From Actinomycetes bacterium (lineage in GTDB: Bacteria; Actinomycetota; CALGFH01): a DNA stretch of 28,280 bases. The stretch lies in the NCBI GenBank assembly GCA_030146615.1, contig JASLBL010000394.1, positions 1 through 28,280 on the forward strand. Reading direction: 5' to 3'. Numbering within the stretch: position 1 is the first letter of the stretch; every line of letters begins with the position of its first letter. Both the position numbers and the translations under genes were made by a program. Under the pieces are notes generated by a model. The model did not search any database, was not told where the DNA came from, and saw only the letters and a list, made by a program, of their open reading frames with translations. Below, piece by piece: positions 1 to 8,644 of this stretch.

Positions 1-234
1 CCCGGGGCGCAGCCGCCAGCCGTCGGCCGGCATGGGCAGTAGCCGTCGCCGCACCGGCCGGTCAACCGCCGAGTGGGCGGCCGGCGGGACCAGCGCCTCG
101 GCCAGGGCGTCGCCGTCGAGGGCCCCGCCGAGGTCCGGCCCCCAGTGCAGCACCGCCGGCAGCGGCTCGCCGGTCCCGGCCCGGGCGTCCAGGGCCAGCG
201 AGACCCCGCCGGCTCGCAGGTGGATGGTGCTCAC
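1..234 (-). CDS. Alpha-galactosidase (GH36), N-terminal part, cut by window edge
   Basis: Only the first 78 codons are in the window, reading off the left edge. The start is GTG at 234, overlapping the stop of the upstream permease by 4 bases (GTGA), so the two are translationally coupled. The peptide opens with a beta-strand-like stretch and carries HWGPDLGG at residues 30-37, which resembles the conserved N-terminal beta-sandwich motif (lHWGadLG) of GH36 alpha-galactosidases. Catalytic residues lie further on and are not visible. In family members the enzyme hydrolyses terminal alpha-1,6-galactosides such as melibiose and raffinose in the cytoplasm. Position as last visible gene of a CUT1 sugar ABC operon with a DeoR regulator fits this job. 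Another GH36 activity is possible. Confidence 0.72.
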   Translation of the reverse strand, partial: MSTIHLRAGGVSLALDARAGTGEPLPAVLHWGPDLGGALDGDALAEALVPPAAHSAVDRPVRRRLLPMPADGWRLRPG

Positions 235-1151
235 CCCTTGGTCGATCCCAGGGTCAGGCCGGCCACGAACTGCTTCTGGAGCAGGAAGAAGATGACCAGC
301 ACGGGGATGGCGATGACCACCGACCCGGCCGACAGCAGGTTGTAGTCGGTGAAGAACTGGCCGCGGAGGTTGTTGAGGGAGCTGGTGATGGGGAACTTGT
401 CGCCCGACTGCATCAGCACCGTGGCCCAGAAGAACTCGTTGTAGATCCAGGTCACCTGGAGGGTGGCCAGGGCGGCCAGGGCCGGCCGGCACAGGGGCAG
501 GGTGATGCGGAAGAACTGGGTCGGGACCCCGGCCCCGTCGACCCGGGCCGCCTCGAACATCTCCTGCGGGAGCGCCCTCATGTAGTTGCTGAGGACGAAG
601 GTGCAGAACCCGGTCTGGAAGGCGACGTTGACAAGGATCAACCCCCAGTAGCTGTCCAGCAGCTGGCCCGAGTCGCTCATCCAGAGCGGCAACGGGATCT
701 CGCGGTAGGCACGGTACAGCGGGATCAGCAGCGCCTGCTGGGGCAGTAGGTTGGCCGCGGTGAACAGGCCCAGCAGGACCAGGTTGAACCGGAAGCTGTA
801 GCGGGCGACCACGAAGGCCACGCACGAGGCCAGGAACAGGGTGAGCAGCACCGCCGGCACGGTGATGATCAGGGAGTTGAGGAAGTGACGGGTGAACTCC
901 CCCTGCTCCCAGGCGTCGGTGTAGTTGTCGAAGGTGAACCCGCCGAGCGAGACGTAGCCGTTGGCCGAGGTGTAGTCGTAGTCGCGGAAGGAGTTGAACA
1001 CCGCCCAGAACACCGGGAACAGCCAGGCCAGGGCGGCCAGGGTCACGAAGACGTACAGCAGGACCCGGCCCGGTGTGAGACGGCGACGGTTCCGGGCGGT
1101 GGTGGCGGTCGTGGCGGCGGCCGGGCGGGTGACGGTGGTGGCGCTGCTCAT
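231..1151 (-). CDS. Carbohydrate ABC transporter permease, MalG-type (CUT1)
   Basis: 306 aa inner-membrane permease, one of the two channel subunits of a sugar importer. A positively charged cytoplasmic N-tail is followed by a first membrane span at about residues 30-52 and five more spans. The EAA loop that docks on the ATPase is clear at residues 200-219 (EAARVDGAG...LPL). Start ATG at 1151 overlaps the stop of the preceding permease by 4 bases (ATGA). No ATP-binding subunit is encoded in the visible operon; CUT1 systems in Actinomycetota often share one MsmK/MsiK-type ATPase encoded elsewhere. Linked alpha-galactosidase suggests an alpha-galactoside substrate, which is inference. Confidence 0.93.
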   Translation of the reverse strand: MSSATTVTRPAAATTATTARNRRRLTPGRVLLYVFVTLAALAWLFPVFWAVFNSFRDYDYTSANGYVSLGGFTFDNYTDAWEQGEFTRHFLNSLIITVPAVLLTLFLASCVAFVVARYSFRFNLVLLGLFTAANLLPQQALLIPLYRAYREIPLPLWMSDSGQLLDSYWGLILVNVAFQTGFCTFVLSNYMRALPQEMFEAARVDGAGVPTQFFRITLPLCRPALAALATLQVTWIYNEFFWATVLMQSGDKFPITSSLNNLRGQFFTDYNLLSAGSVVIAIPVLVIFFLLQKQFVAGLTLGSTKG

Positions 1152-2089
1152 CGCCGCTCACCTCGCATCACGGTCGACAGGAAGATCGTGATGAACACCA
1201 GGGAGATGACCAGCATGATGGTGGCCAGCGCCGAGCCGAAGCCGATCCGGCTCGCCTCCCCGACGACGTTCGAGGTGACCAGGGTCGAGATCAGCTCCAG
1301 GCCGTTGGTGCCCTTGTTGATGACCCAGACGATGTCGAAGGCCCGCAGCGACTCGATCACCGTGACCACGACGATGATGATGTTGATCGGCCGCATCACC
1401 GGGAGCACGACCGAGAAGAACGTCCTGGCCGGGCTGGCCCCGTCCACGGCCGCGGCCTCCCGCAGCGAGGGGTCGACGCCCTTCAGCCCGGCCAGGTACA
1501 GCAGCATGATGTAGCCGGCGTGCTTCCAGCTGGCCGCCACCAGCACCGCCCACAGGTTGACGTTGGAGTCGCCGTACCAGTCGATCTCGGTGCCGAGGAC
1601 GGTGTTGAGCAGCCCCTGGTCGCGCGAGTAGATGAGCTGCCAGATGAACCCGATCAGGGCCAGCGACAGCACCACCGGGAGGAAGAACGCGGTCTGGTAG
1701 AAGCGGGACCCGCGCAGCTCCCGGTCCAGCAGCACGGCCAGGAAGATGCCGAGCAGGGTCGGCAGCACGAACAGGAACACCAGCCAGATGACGTTGTGGG
1801 TCAGGGCCGGCTTGAACGGCGGGTAGTTGGTGAAGACGTTGACGTAGTTCTCGGTCCCGATCCACTCGATGGTGTCCAGGCCGCCGACGCCGGTCCAGCG
1901 GGCGAACGACAGCACCACCGAGCCGATGGCCGGCAGCCACACCCAGAGCACGACCATCGCCAGGGGGATGGCCACCATCAGGAACAGCAGGACCCGGTCG
2001 GTGCCGGACACCCGGACGCGTCCGCCCAGGCCTCGGCGCTTCACCGCCGCCTCGGCCGGAGCCGCCGGGACGGTGGGCAGGTCGGTCAT
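1148..2089 (-). CDS. Carbohydrate ABC transporter permease, MalF-type (CUT1)
   Basis: 313 aa permease, partner of the MalG-type subunit encoded immediately downstream. About six membrane spans are visible, the first at residues 33-62 after a basic N-terminal tail. The EAA loop lies at residues 211-230 (EAAAVDGASP...VLP). Start ATG at 2089 is preceded by a strong ribosome binding site (GGAAGGAGGG). The gene begins 18 bases after the substrate-binding protein gene ends, so it sits in the same operon. Together with the binding protein and MalG-type subunit it forms a CUT1 importer for oligosaccharides. Confidence 0.93.
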   Translation of the reverse strand: MTDLPTVPAAPAEAAVKRRGLGGRVRVSGTDRVLLFLMVAIPLAMVVLWVWLPAIGSVVLSFARWTGVGGLDTIEWIGTENYVNVFTNYPPFKPALTHNVIWLVFLFVLPTLLGIFLAVLLDRELRGSRFYQTAFFLPVVLSLALIGFIWQLIYSRDQGLLNTVLGTEIDWYGDSNVNLWAVLVAASWKHAGYIMLLYLAGLKGVDPSLREAAAVDGASPARTFFSVVLPVMRPINIIIVVVTVIESLRAFDIVWVINKGTNGLELISTLVTSNVVGEASRIGFGSALATIMLVISLVFITIFLSTVMRGERR

Positions 2090-2107
2090 AACCCCCTCCT
2101 TCCCGGC

Positions 2108-3448
2108 TCAGGAGGTGAAGATCGACTTCTTCTGGCTCTCCAGGCTCTTGGTCAGGCTGTCGACCTCGTTGGGCTTCTTGATGAAGGTCTGGAGGCCGGG
2201 GATCATCACCGTGGAGGCGAAGTCGGGCCGGGTGTCGCGGTCCAGGAACTGGGCGATCGACTCGGCCGAGCCGATGAACTCCACCGCCTTCTTCTGGAGC
2301 CCGGTGTAGGAGCTGGCGTCGGCCTCGGTGCTGGCCCCGATGACCGTGTTGTTGGCCTTCAGGAGGACGTTCTCGGCCTCGGCGGTGCCGGCGAACTTGA
2401 GGAACTCCTTGGCGCCCTCCTCGTTCCTGGGGTCGGCGCGCATCATGACGCCGTCGATGGGGGCCTCGATCGCGCCCGTGCCGATGGCCGGGTCGATCTC
2501 CGGGAAGGTGAAGAAGTCCAGGTCCTCCCGCTCGTCCTCGGGGAACTGCTCGCCCACGAACATGCCGAGCAGGTACATCCCGGCCTCCTTCTTCTGGAGC
2601 GCCTGGGCGGCCTCCTGCCAGGTTCGGCCGAGGGAGTCCTCCTGGTGGTAGGGCAGCAGCTCCCGCCAGGTGTCGAACACCTTCTTCACCTGGGCCGAGT
2701 CCCAGGCCTGCTTGCCGGCCATCAGGTCGATGTGGAACTGGTAGCCGTTGATCCGGAGGTTGAGCTGGTCGAAGGTGCCCATCGCGGGCCAGCCGTCCTT
2801 GTCGGCGAACGCGATCGGGATCAGCCCGTCGCCCTGCATCTGCTTGGCCAGGGTGACGAGCTCGTCGAGGGTCTCGGGCGGCTGGTAGCCCTTCTCCTCC
2901 CAGACCGACTTGCGGTAGAAGATGCCCCACGGGTAGGTGGTCAGCGGCACGAAGTACTGCTTGCCGTCCTCGCCGGTGGAGGCCTTCTTCATCGCCTCGC
3001 TCATGCCGGACAGGCCGCCCCAGACGTCGCTGATGTCGCCGGCCAGGCCCTGGGAGGCGAAGAACTGCATCCGGTAGCCCGCGAACCAGGTGAACACGTC
3101 GTCGGGGTTGCCCTGGAGGTAGTTGTTGATGTTCTCCTGGAAGACCTCGTGCTCGATGGTGTTGGTCTTCACCGTCAGCCCTGACTTCTGCTGGAACGCC
3201 GCCGTCATCTCGGCGTAGGCCTTCTTGGGCACCTCGTCGGACTGGTTGGAGCCGAAGGTCACCTCTTTGGAGGCGCTGCCGCCGCCCTCGTCGCCGCCGC
3301 CGCAGGCCGCGAGCAGGCTGGACAGCGACAGGGCCGCCCCGGCGCCCAGGGTCCCCTTGAGGAACCCACGCCGGCTGAGGCCGGCCGCGACCACCGACGG
3401 CGGGATCAGACGGGCCAGGTACTCGGACTCTGACCGGGGACGGGACAT
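2108..3448 (-). CDS. Sugar ABC transporter substrate-binding lipoprotein (Tat-exported)
   Basis: 446 aa extracytoplasmic solute-binding protein of the CUT1 (MalE/family 1) type. The N-terminus holds a twin-arginine signal (SRRGFLKG, residues 25-32), a hydrophobic stretch and a lipobox LLAAC with the lipidated Cys at about residue 49, followed by a Gly-rich linker. The mature part has the usual two-lobe pattern with aromatic residues (TWFAGYRM, TTYPWGIFYRK, GYQFHIDLMAGK). Start ATG at 3448 is chosen because the Tat signal begins right after it and GGGAGG lies just upstream; the frame stays open further upstream but only as an antisense-type shadow of the regulator gene. It captures sugar outside the membrane and delivers it to the two permeases downstream. 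Confidence 0.93.
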   Translation of the reverse strand: MSRPRSESEYLARLIPPSVVAAGLSRRGFLKGTLGAGAALSLSSLLAACGGGDEGGGSASKEVTFGSNQSDEVPKKAYAEMTAAFQQKSGLTVKTNTIEHEVFQENINNYLQGNPDDVFTWFAGYRMQFFASQGLAGDISDVWGGLSGMSEAMKKASTGEDGKQYFVPLTTYPWGIFYRKSVWEEKGYQPPETLDELVTLAKQMQGDGLIPIAFADKDGWPAMGTFDQLNLRINGYQFHIDLMAGKQAWDSAQVKKVFDTWRELLPYHQEDSLGRTWQEAAQALQKKEAGMYLLGMFVGEQFPEDEREDLDFFTFPEIDPAIGTGAIEAPIDGVMMRADPRNEEGAKEFLKFAGTAEAENVLLKANNTVIGASTEADASSYTGLQKKAVEFIGSAESIAQFLDRDTRPDFASTVMIPGLQTFIKKPNEVDSLTKSLESQKKSIFTS

Positions 3449-3516
3449 GGTCGCCTCCCTTGCTGGCGCTCGGGCGCCGTGGACGTGGACCGGAGGGGCA
3501 CGTGCGGTCGTTTGGG

Positions 3517-4332
3517 CTAGCCGGCGAGCTCGACCCGGCAGCCGGCGGCGGCGATCTCGGCCACCAGCTCGGGGTCGGCGGTGGGATCGGTGATCAGAAG
3601 GCTCACCTCCTCGATGTCGCACACCTTGGCCAGCTCGACCTCGCCGACCTTGGAGCCGTCGGCGACGATCACGCGGCGTCGGGCGGCCAGCAGCATGGCC
3701 CGCTTGACCTCGGCCTCGGGCAGGTTGACGTTGGTGATGCCGACCTCGGGGTCGACGCCGTTGCAGCCGACGAAGGCCACCGAGGCCCGCAGGCGCTCCA
3801 GCAGGACCGTGCCCAGCGGGTTGACCAGCGAGTGCTGGAGGGGGCGCAGAGTGCCGCCGGTCACCAGCACGCTGATGCGCGGGGTGGCCCGCTCCAGCTC
3901 CAGGGCGATGTTGAGCCCGTTGGTGACCACGGTGACGTCGCGCAGGTCGGTCCGGAGGACCAGCGCCCGGGCGATGGCGGTGGTGGTCGTGCCGACGTCC
4001 AGGATGACGGTGTCGCCGGCGGCGATCATCGCCGCCGCGTGGACCCCGATGCTGGACTTCTGGAGGGGGGCCTCCCACTGCGACGATTCGAAGGGCCGCT
4101 CCCCCAGCAGCCCCGAGGGCGGCACGGCGCCACCGCGGACCCGGCGCACCCGCGCCCTGGCCTCCAGCGCCGTCAGGTCGGCCCGGACCGTGACCGCCGA
4201 AACCCCGAACCGGCCGGCCAGGTCGGTGACCCGCGCGAACCCCTCGTCCCAGATGATCCCGGCCATGCGCGCCTGGCGGACCTCCGCGAGCGGGTTGAGC
4301 TCGGAGACACCGTCCTCGCCTGGTTCGGCCAT
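3517..4332 (-). CDS. DeoR-family transcriptional regulator of the sugar operon
   Basis: 271 aa. The N-terminal helix-turn-helix (about residues 17-75; RVTDLAGRFGVSAVTVRADL, then RVRGGAV) is typical of DeoR/GlpR proteins. The C-terminal DeoRC sugar-phosphate-sensing domain shows GTTTTAIAR, TNGLNIA, VTGGTLRP, FVGCNG and ADGSKVG. These regulators usually repress sugar genes until a phosphorylated sugar binds. The gene lies 68 bases upstream of the binding-protein gene on the same strand and is probably the first gene of the operon. ATG at 4332 is preceded by AGAGGAGGG. A promoter with an overlapping imperfect palindrome is visible upstream, consistent with autoregulation. Confidence 0.92.
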   Translation of the reverse strand: MAEPGEDGVSELNPLAEVRQARMAGIIWDEGFARVTDLAGRFGVSAVTVRADLTALEARARVRRVRGGAVPPSGLLGERPFESSQWEAPLQKSSIGVHAAAMIAAGDTVILDVGTTTTAIARALVLRTDLRDVTVVTNGLNIALELERATPRISVLVTGGTLRPLQHSLVNPLGTVLLERLRASVAFVGCNGVDPEVGITNVNLPEAEVKRAMLLAARRRVIVADGSKVGEVELAKVCDIEEVSLLITDPTADPELVAEIAAAGCRVELAG

Positions 4333-4352
4333 CTGTGCCCTCCTCTGGGCAC

Positions 4353-4381
4353 ATTGCGAACGCTTACGCGATACGTGTCAA
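4353..4381 (-). promoter_or_regulatory. Putative promoter and operator for the DeoR-led sugar operon
   Basis: On the minus strand a perfect -35 hexamer TTGACA (4381-4376) is followed after 17 bases by CGCAAT (4358-4353), a weak -10. The spacer and -10 region contain GCGTAAGCGTTCGC (4370-4357), an imperfect palindrome matching its own reverse complement at 10 of 14 positions. This is where an autoregulating DeoR dimer could bind. Seen by eye only. Confidence 0.45.
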
Positions 4382-4441
4382 GTCTTCGGTGTCGCCACCG
4401 TTCCGCAAGCATTCGAAACAGCCCCGAGGGCGGGCGGCCGC

Positions 4442-5824
4442 TCACCAGGAGTCCGGGGGGATGTTCTGGTTGCGCCGGAACAGGTTGTCCGGGTCGTAGC
4501 GGCGCTTGACGTCGACCAGCCGGTCCCAGGTGGTCCCCGGGTAGGCCTCGCGCACCCGCTCAGGCCCCTCGTCGCTGAGGAAGTTGACGTAGACGCCGGG
4601 GTCGCCCTGGCGGAGGGCGGCCGCGAACCCGTCGGCCCAGGCGTCGTGGGCCGGCCGGTCGGCGGCCTGCTCGTAGACGCAGCCGACCGCGCCCATGATG
4701 CGGCGGTCGCGGTGGGCGAAGGCGGTGGCCTCGGCCGGGACCCGGGCCATGGCCCCGCCGAGGACGCGGAGCTGGGCCACGGCCATGGGCGCGGTCGAGG
4801 CTCCCAGGTGCTCGACCACGGCCTCGGCGGCGTCGGCGTCGACGGTGTCGAGGAACAGCGAGCGGGCCGACTCCTCGATCACCTCCATGTCCTCGTCGCC
4901 GCCCTGGAACAGGCCCGCGTACGGCATCGGCTGGACCATGTCGGCGATCGGCTCGGCCAGGGCCCGGAACGGCGCCACCGCCCGCTCCCCGGCCTCGGCG
5001 TCGCCGGCGTAGGCGAGCAGGGCCATGACCACCAGCTGCCCGTGGGCGGCGGGCGGCACGAACGGCATCGGCGGGGCGACCATGATGTTGGCGATCAGCG
5101 ACAGCTCCTCGGAGGCGGCGGTGGCCGCGGCCGCCAGCCCCTCGATGACCTCGGGGCTGCCCGGCAGCAGCAGCAGGCCGCCGACGATCGAGGGCAGCTC
5201 GTGCAGCCGGTACCGGAAGCGGGTGGCGACCCCGAAGTTGCCCCCGCCGCCCCGGATGGCCCAGAACAGGTCCGGGTGGTGCTCGTCGTCCACCTGGAGG
5301 ATCTGGCCGTCGGCGGTCACCAGCTCGGCCGCGAGCAGGTTGTCGATCGTCAGGCCGTGCTTGCGGACCAGGAACCCGACCCCGCCGCCCAGGGTGAGGC
5401 CCCCGATGCCCACCGAGCCGGTGTCGCCGAACCCGGTGGCCAGCCCGTGCTCGCCGACGGCCTGGGTGTAGGCGCCGGCGGTCAGGCCGGACTGCGCCCA
5501 GGCCGTCCGGCCATCGAGGTCGACCTCGAGGGCGGTCAGCTCGGCCAGGTCGAGCACGATCCCGCCCTCGCTGACGCTGTGGCCGGCCAGGCTGTGGCCG
5601 CCGCTGCGCACGGCCAGCTCGGCGCCGGACTCGGCGGCCATGGTGACGACCCGGGCGACCTCCTCGGCACTGGCCGGCCGGACCACGGCCGCCGGGCGGC
5701 GGTCCCACTTGCCGTAGAAGACCTTGCGGGCCTGGTCGTAGCCGGCGTCGCCGGGGAGGGTGACCCGGCCGTCGAAGCGGTCGCGGAGCTGGTCGATGGG
5801 GACGGACGTGGTGGAGGAGGACAA
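4442..5824 (-). CDS. FAD-linked oxidoreductase with BBE domain (PCMH type)
   Basis: 460 aa. The PCMH-type FAD domain begins near residue 45 (RPASAEEVARVV) and contains RSGGHS, whose His at about residue 77 is the usual site of covalent 8-alpha FAD attachment. A Gly-rich stretch (GIGGLTLGGGVG) follows. The place where bicovalent flavoproteins carry a Cys here reads GDTGSVG, so only the His link is expected. The C-terminus has the BBE (berberine bridge enzyme-like) signature, ending YDPDNLFRRNQNI. Relatives include 6-hydroxy-D-nicotine oxidase and aclacinomycin or oligosaccharide oxidases; the substrate cannot be read from sequence. Start is TTG at 5824 with AAGGGAG upstream; no in-frame ATG lies nearby. 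Confidence 0.88.
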   Translation of the reverse strand: MSSSTTSVPIDQLRDRFDGRVTLPGDAGYDQARKVFYGKWDRRPAAVVRPASAEEVARVVTMAAESGAELAVRSGGHSLAGHSVSEGGIVLDLAELTALEVDLDGRTAWAQSGLTAGAYTQAVGEHGLATGFGDTGSVGIGGLTLGGGVGFLVRKHGLTIDNLLAAELVTADGQILQVDDEHHPDLFWAIRGGGGNFGVATRFRYRLHELPSIVGGLLLLPGSPEVIEGLAAAATAASEELSLIANIMVAPPMPFVPPAAHGQLVVMALLAYAGDAEAGERAVAPFRALAEPIADMVQPMPYAGLFQGGDEDMEVIEESARSLFLDTVDADAAEAVVEHLGASTAPMAVAQLRVLGGAMARVPAEATAFAHRDRRIMGAVGCVYEQAADRPAHDAWADGFAAALRQGDPGVYVNFLSDEGPERVREAYPGTTWDRLVDVKRRYDPDNLFRRNQNIPPDSW

Positions 5825-5917
5825 CGGCGGGGCTCCCTTCAGTACTTGCCTCGCTGACAGTCCCCGAGACGGTACCCCTCCCCCACGACAGCCCGCCGCG
5901 CCGGTGGGCGAGTTGCC

Positions 5918-6703
5918 CTAGTCGCCCGGCTCCGGCTTGGTCTGGGCGGCGTGCACGGCCGCCCGGGCCTTCTCGGGCATGAGCTTGACCCCGGCCACCT
6001 GGGCCTTGTTCTTGACGCCGCCGGTGACCACGTGGTCCTTGCCGGCCATCAGCGCCTCGAAGCCGTCCCTGGCGACCTCGGCCGGGTCGTCCTTCTTGGC
6101 GTCGGCGACCTTGGTGTCGTCCATGCCGGCCCGGTCGAAGAACTCGGTGTCGGTCGGGCCCGGCTGGAGCGCGGTCACGGTGACGCCGGTGTCCTTGAGC
6201 TCGAACCGGATGGCCTGGGCGAACGACTGGAGGAACGCCTTGGAGGCGGCGTAGGTGGCGTAGTACGGCCCGGGCATGGTCGCCGCCACCGAGGAGGTGA
6301 TCAGTACCCGCCCCTGGCCCCGCTCGACCATGCCGGGCAGGATCCGCTTGGCCAGGTGCACGGCCGCGGTCACGTTGACGGCGATCAGCCGCAGGTCGTC
6401 CTCCAGGGGGATGTCGCGGGTGAAGTCCCCGTTGACCCCGATCCCGGCGTTGAGCGCGGCCGTGTCGAGCGGCCGCCCCCCGGCCTCCACCGCCGCCCAC
6501 AGCCGCTTTACCCCGTCGTAGGTCGACAGGTCCGCCTTGACCGCCCGCACCTCGGCGCCCTTCCCGGCCAGGCTGGCCTCGGCCGCGGCCAGCTCCTCGT
6601 CCTCGGCGTTGATGATCACGTCGAACCCGTGCTCCACGAACTCCCGGGCCAGCTCCAGCCCGATCCCACTCGACGCCCCCGTCACCAGGGCCAGCTTCCC
6701 CAT
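5918..6703 (-). CDS. Short-chain dehydrogenase/reductase (SDR)
   Basis: 261 aa classical SDR. The Rossmann nucleotide motif TGASSGIG is at residues 8-15, NAGIG near 85-89, catalytic Ser in ITSSVA near 137 and YxxxK at Y151/K155. The ATG at 6703 is chosen since it places the cofactor strand at the usual position and has GGAGG 8 bases upstream; the frame is open to 6748. Residues 180-261 are a less conserved, Lys-rich tail (LMPEKARAAVHAAQ) typical of the DltE/YqjQ-like subgroup. It reduces or oxidises an unknown carbonyl/alcohol using NAD(P). It stands alone, separated by about 100 bases from neighbours on either side. Confidence 0.92.
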   Translation of the reverse strand: MGKLALVTGASSGIGLELAREFVEHGFDVIINAEDEELAAAEASLAGKGAEVRAVKADLSTYDGVKRLWAAVEAGGRPLDTAALNAGIGVNGDFTRDIPLEDDLRLIAVNVTAAVHLAKRILPGMVERGQGRVLITSSVAATMPGPYYATYAASKAFLQSFAQAIRFELKDTGVTVTALQPGPTDTEFFDRAGMDDTKVADAKKDDPAEVARDGFEALMAGKDHVVTGGVKNKAQVAGVKLMPEKARAAVHAAQTKPEPGD

Positions 6704-6802
6704 ATGGCACACCTCCGTCGTCCAGGGCGGATCACGGGCTGCTACCACGGTAGGACGGGCCGAATCCGGTCACGCCGCCCCCGGCTGACCGCGGGCCGGC
6801 CC

Positions 6803-7669
6803 TTAGCCGGCGGTGGCGAGGAAGGCCAGCAGCTCGTCGGCCAGGGCGGCCGGGTTGTCCTCGGCCATGTGGTGGCCGGAGGGGAAGGGGTGGCCGCGCA
6901 GGTCGGCCGCCCAGGGGCGCCAGACGGCGAGGACGTCGCCATAGAGGTCGCCCAGGTCGTCGTCGGTGGCCCACAGGACCAGGGTCGGGCAGGCGACCCG
7001 GCGGCCGGCGCGGCGGTCGTCGTCGTCGTGGCTTCGGTCGGGGCCGAGGCCGGCCCGGTAGTCCTCCATCATGGCCTGGACGGTGGCCGGGTCGTGGATG
7101 GCCCGCCGGTAGTCGGCGTAGGCCTCCTCCCCCATCCGCTCGGGGTCGCCGCCGTACCAGGCGTCGGGGTCGGCTGAGATCACCCGCTCGGCCCGCTTGG
7201 CCGTCTGGCCGTAGAAGAACCAGTGCCACCAGGCGGCCGCGAAGCGGGCGTCGCAGCGGGCCAGGGCTTCCCCGATGGGCACCGCGTCCAGCACGGCCAG
7301 GGCGGACACGGCCGTCGGGTGGTCGAGGGCGGTCCGCAGGGCCACGTACGACCCGCGGTCGTGGCCGACGACCGCGAACCGCTCATGGCCCAGGGCCCGC
7401 ATGAGGGCCAGGCAGTCGGCGGCCATGGCCCGCTTGGCGTAGGGGGCGTGGTCGCCGGTGGTGGGCGGCTTGGACGACTCGCCGTAGCCACGCAGGTCGG
7501 GGCAGACCACGGTGTGCGACCGGGCCAGCCGCGGCGCCACCTGGTGCCAGGTCGCGTGGGTCCGGGGGTGCCCGTGCAGCAGCAGCGCCGGCGGCCCGGA
7601 CCCGCCGTGCCGGACCCGCAGCACGGCCTCGCCGACGTCGATGCGTTCCAGCGTGAACCCGTCGAACAC
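6803..7669 (-). CDS. Alpha/beta hydrolase of the haloacetate dehalogenase family
   Basis: 288 aa alpha/beta hydrolase. Oxyanion motif LLHGHPRTHATW (residues 30-41), PDLRGYGESSKP, nucleophile motif GHDRG with Asp104, acid Asp128 in LAVLDAVP and a His in GHHMAEDNP (about 266). Aligning with fluoroacetate dehalogenase at a constant offset of 6 matches Asp110, Arg111, Asp134, His155 and Trp156 (here D104, R105, D128, H149, W150), the nucleophile, one carboxylate-binding Arg, acid and halide pocket. The second carboxylate Arg (Arg114) is Tyr108 here. So hydrolytic dehalogenation is plausible but the substrate may differ; epoxide hydrolase is an alternative. Start GTG at 7669 has GGAGGAGG upstream. 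A LysR gene lies 40 bases upstream on the same strand. Confidence 0.88.
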   Translation of the reverse strand: MFDGFTLERIDVGEAVLRVRHGGSGPPALLLHGHPRTHATWHQVAPRLARSHTVVCPDLRGYGESSKPPTTGDHAPYAKRAMAADCLALMRALGHERFAVVGHDRGSYVALRTALDHPTAVSALAVLDAVPIGEALARCDARFAAAWWHWFFYGQTAKRAERVISADPDAWYGGDPERMGEEAYADYRRAIHDPATVQAMMEDYRAGLGPDRSHDDDDRRAGRRVACPTLVLWATDDDLGDLYGDVLAVWRPWAADLRGHPFPSGHHMAEDNPAALADELLAFLATAG

Positions 7670-7709
7670 CCGGACCTCCTCCCGGCCGCGGCCGTCAAGG
7701 AGGCCGATC

Positions 7710-8603
7710 CTATGGCGGCGGCCCGACGGTCGGGATTGGGAGCATCCCCAGCAGGACCCGGGCGGCCTGGCTGGCCGGGGGGTCGCCGACGGTGGCCACG
7801 GCGACCTCGAAGGCCGGCGCCGGCGGGCGCAGGCGCAGGTAGCGGACGGCGGCCCGGTGGCGGGTGACGACCTCGGGGACCAGGGCCACGCCGAGGCCGT
7901 GGGCGACCAGCTCCAGCAGGGTCGGCACGTCGTTCACCTCCAGGGCGGTGTGCCGCTCGAGGCCGGCCGCGGCCAGCTGCTGGTCGAGCAGCATGCGCAG
8001 CCCCCAGTCCTGCTGGAAGTCGACAAACGGCTCGCCGGCCAGCTCGGTCAGGGCGACCTGGTCCTGGCCGGCCAGCCGGTGCCCGGGGGGGCAGGCGACC
8101 AGCAGCTGGTCGCTGGCCAGCCGGCGGACGACCAGCCCCCGGGGCGGCGGCCCGGCTGCCGCGACCAGGGCCAGGTCGACGGCGCCGGCGGCGATCTCCT
8201 CGAGCAGGGTGCCGGTGCCGGCCTGGCGCAGGCGCAGCTCCACCCCGGGGTGGTCGGCGTGGAAGCGCCCCAGCACCCCCAGCAGGTCGACGGCCGGGGG
8301 CAGGATCTGCATGGTCCCGACGGCCAGGGTGCCCCGCAGCAGCCCCTGCACGGCCGCCACCGCGTCGCCGGCGGCCGCGGCCGCGGCCAGGGTGCGCCGG
8401 GCCTCGGGCAGCAGGGCCAGCCCGGCCTGCGTGAGCTCGACCCGCCGGGTGCTGCGGACGAACAGGGGCGCCCCCAGCTCCCGCTCCAGCGACCGGATGG
8501 AGGCCGACAGCCCGGACTGGACGATGTGCAGCCGCTGGGCGGCCCGGGTGAAGTGACGCTCCTCGGCCGCGGCCACGAAGTGCTCGAGTTGGCGCAGCTC
8601 CAC
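7710..8603 (-). CDS. LysR-family transcriptional regulator
   Basis: 297 aa. The N-terminal winged helix-turn-helix is a standard LysR domain: LRQLEHFVAAAEERHFTRAAQRLHIVQS, then LERELGAPLFVR and TQAG. The C-terminal half is a LysR substrate-binding domain (GTMQILPP, LALVAAAGPP, HGLGVALVPE). Start is GTG at 8603 with GGGAG upstream; the nearby ATG at 8610 is in another frame. It could regulate the downstream hydrolase gene (40-base gap, same strand) and, as LysR proteins often do, the divergent plus-strand side. No co-inducer can be named. Confidence 0.92.
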   Translation of the reverse strand: MELRQLEHFVAAAEERHFTRAAQRLHIVQSGLSASIRSLERELGAPLFVRSTRRVELTQAGLALLPEARRTLAAAAAAGDAVAAVQGLLRGTLAVGTMQILPPAVDLLGVLGRFHADHPGVELRLRQAGTGTLLEEIAAGAVDLALVAAAGPPPRGLVVRRLASDQLLVACPPGHRLAGQDQVALTELAGEPFVDFQQDWGLRMLLDQQLAAAGLERHTALEVNDVPTLLELVAHGLGVALVPEVVTRHRAAVRYLRLRPPAPAFEVAVATVGDPPASQAARVLLGMLPIPTVGPPP

Positions 8604-8644
8604 GATTCATCTCCCTGATCGCTGAATGCCGCCTATGACTGCTA

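Noticed and set aside
1520..3184. Long plus-strand open frame opposite the permease and binding-protein genes
   Set aside because: It is an antisense shadow created by the GC-rich third positions of well-recognised minus-strand genes; its residues are Gly/Val/Asp/His-rich with no domain.
3581..5857. Plus-strand open frame of over 700 codons opposite the regulator and FAD oxidoreductase
   Set aside because: Antisense to two clear families, low-complexity composition, no ribosome binding site.
6704..6748. Upstream start of the short-chain dehydrogenase at 6748
   Set aside because: The extra 15 residues do not fit the family; ATG 6703 has GGAGG at the right distance and puts TGASSGIG at residue 8.
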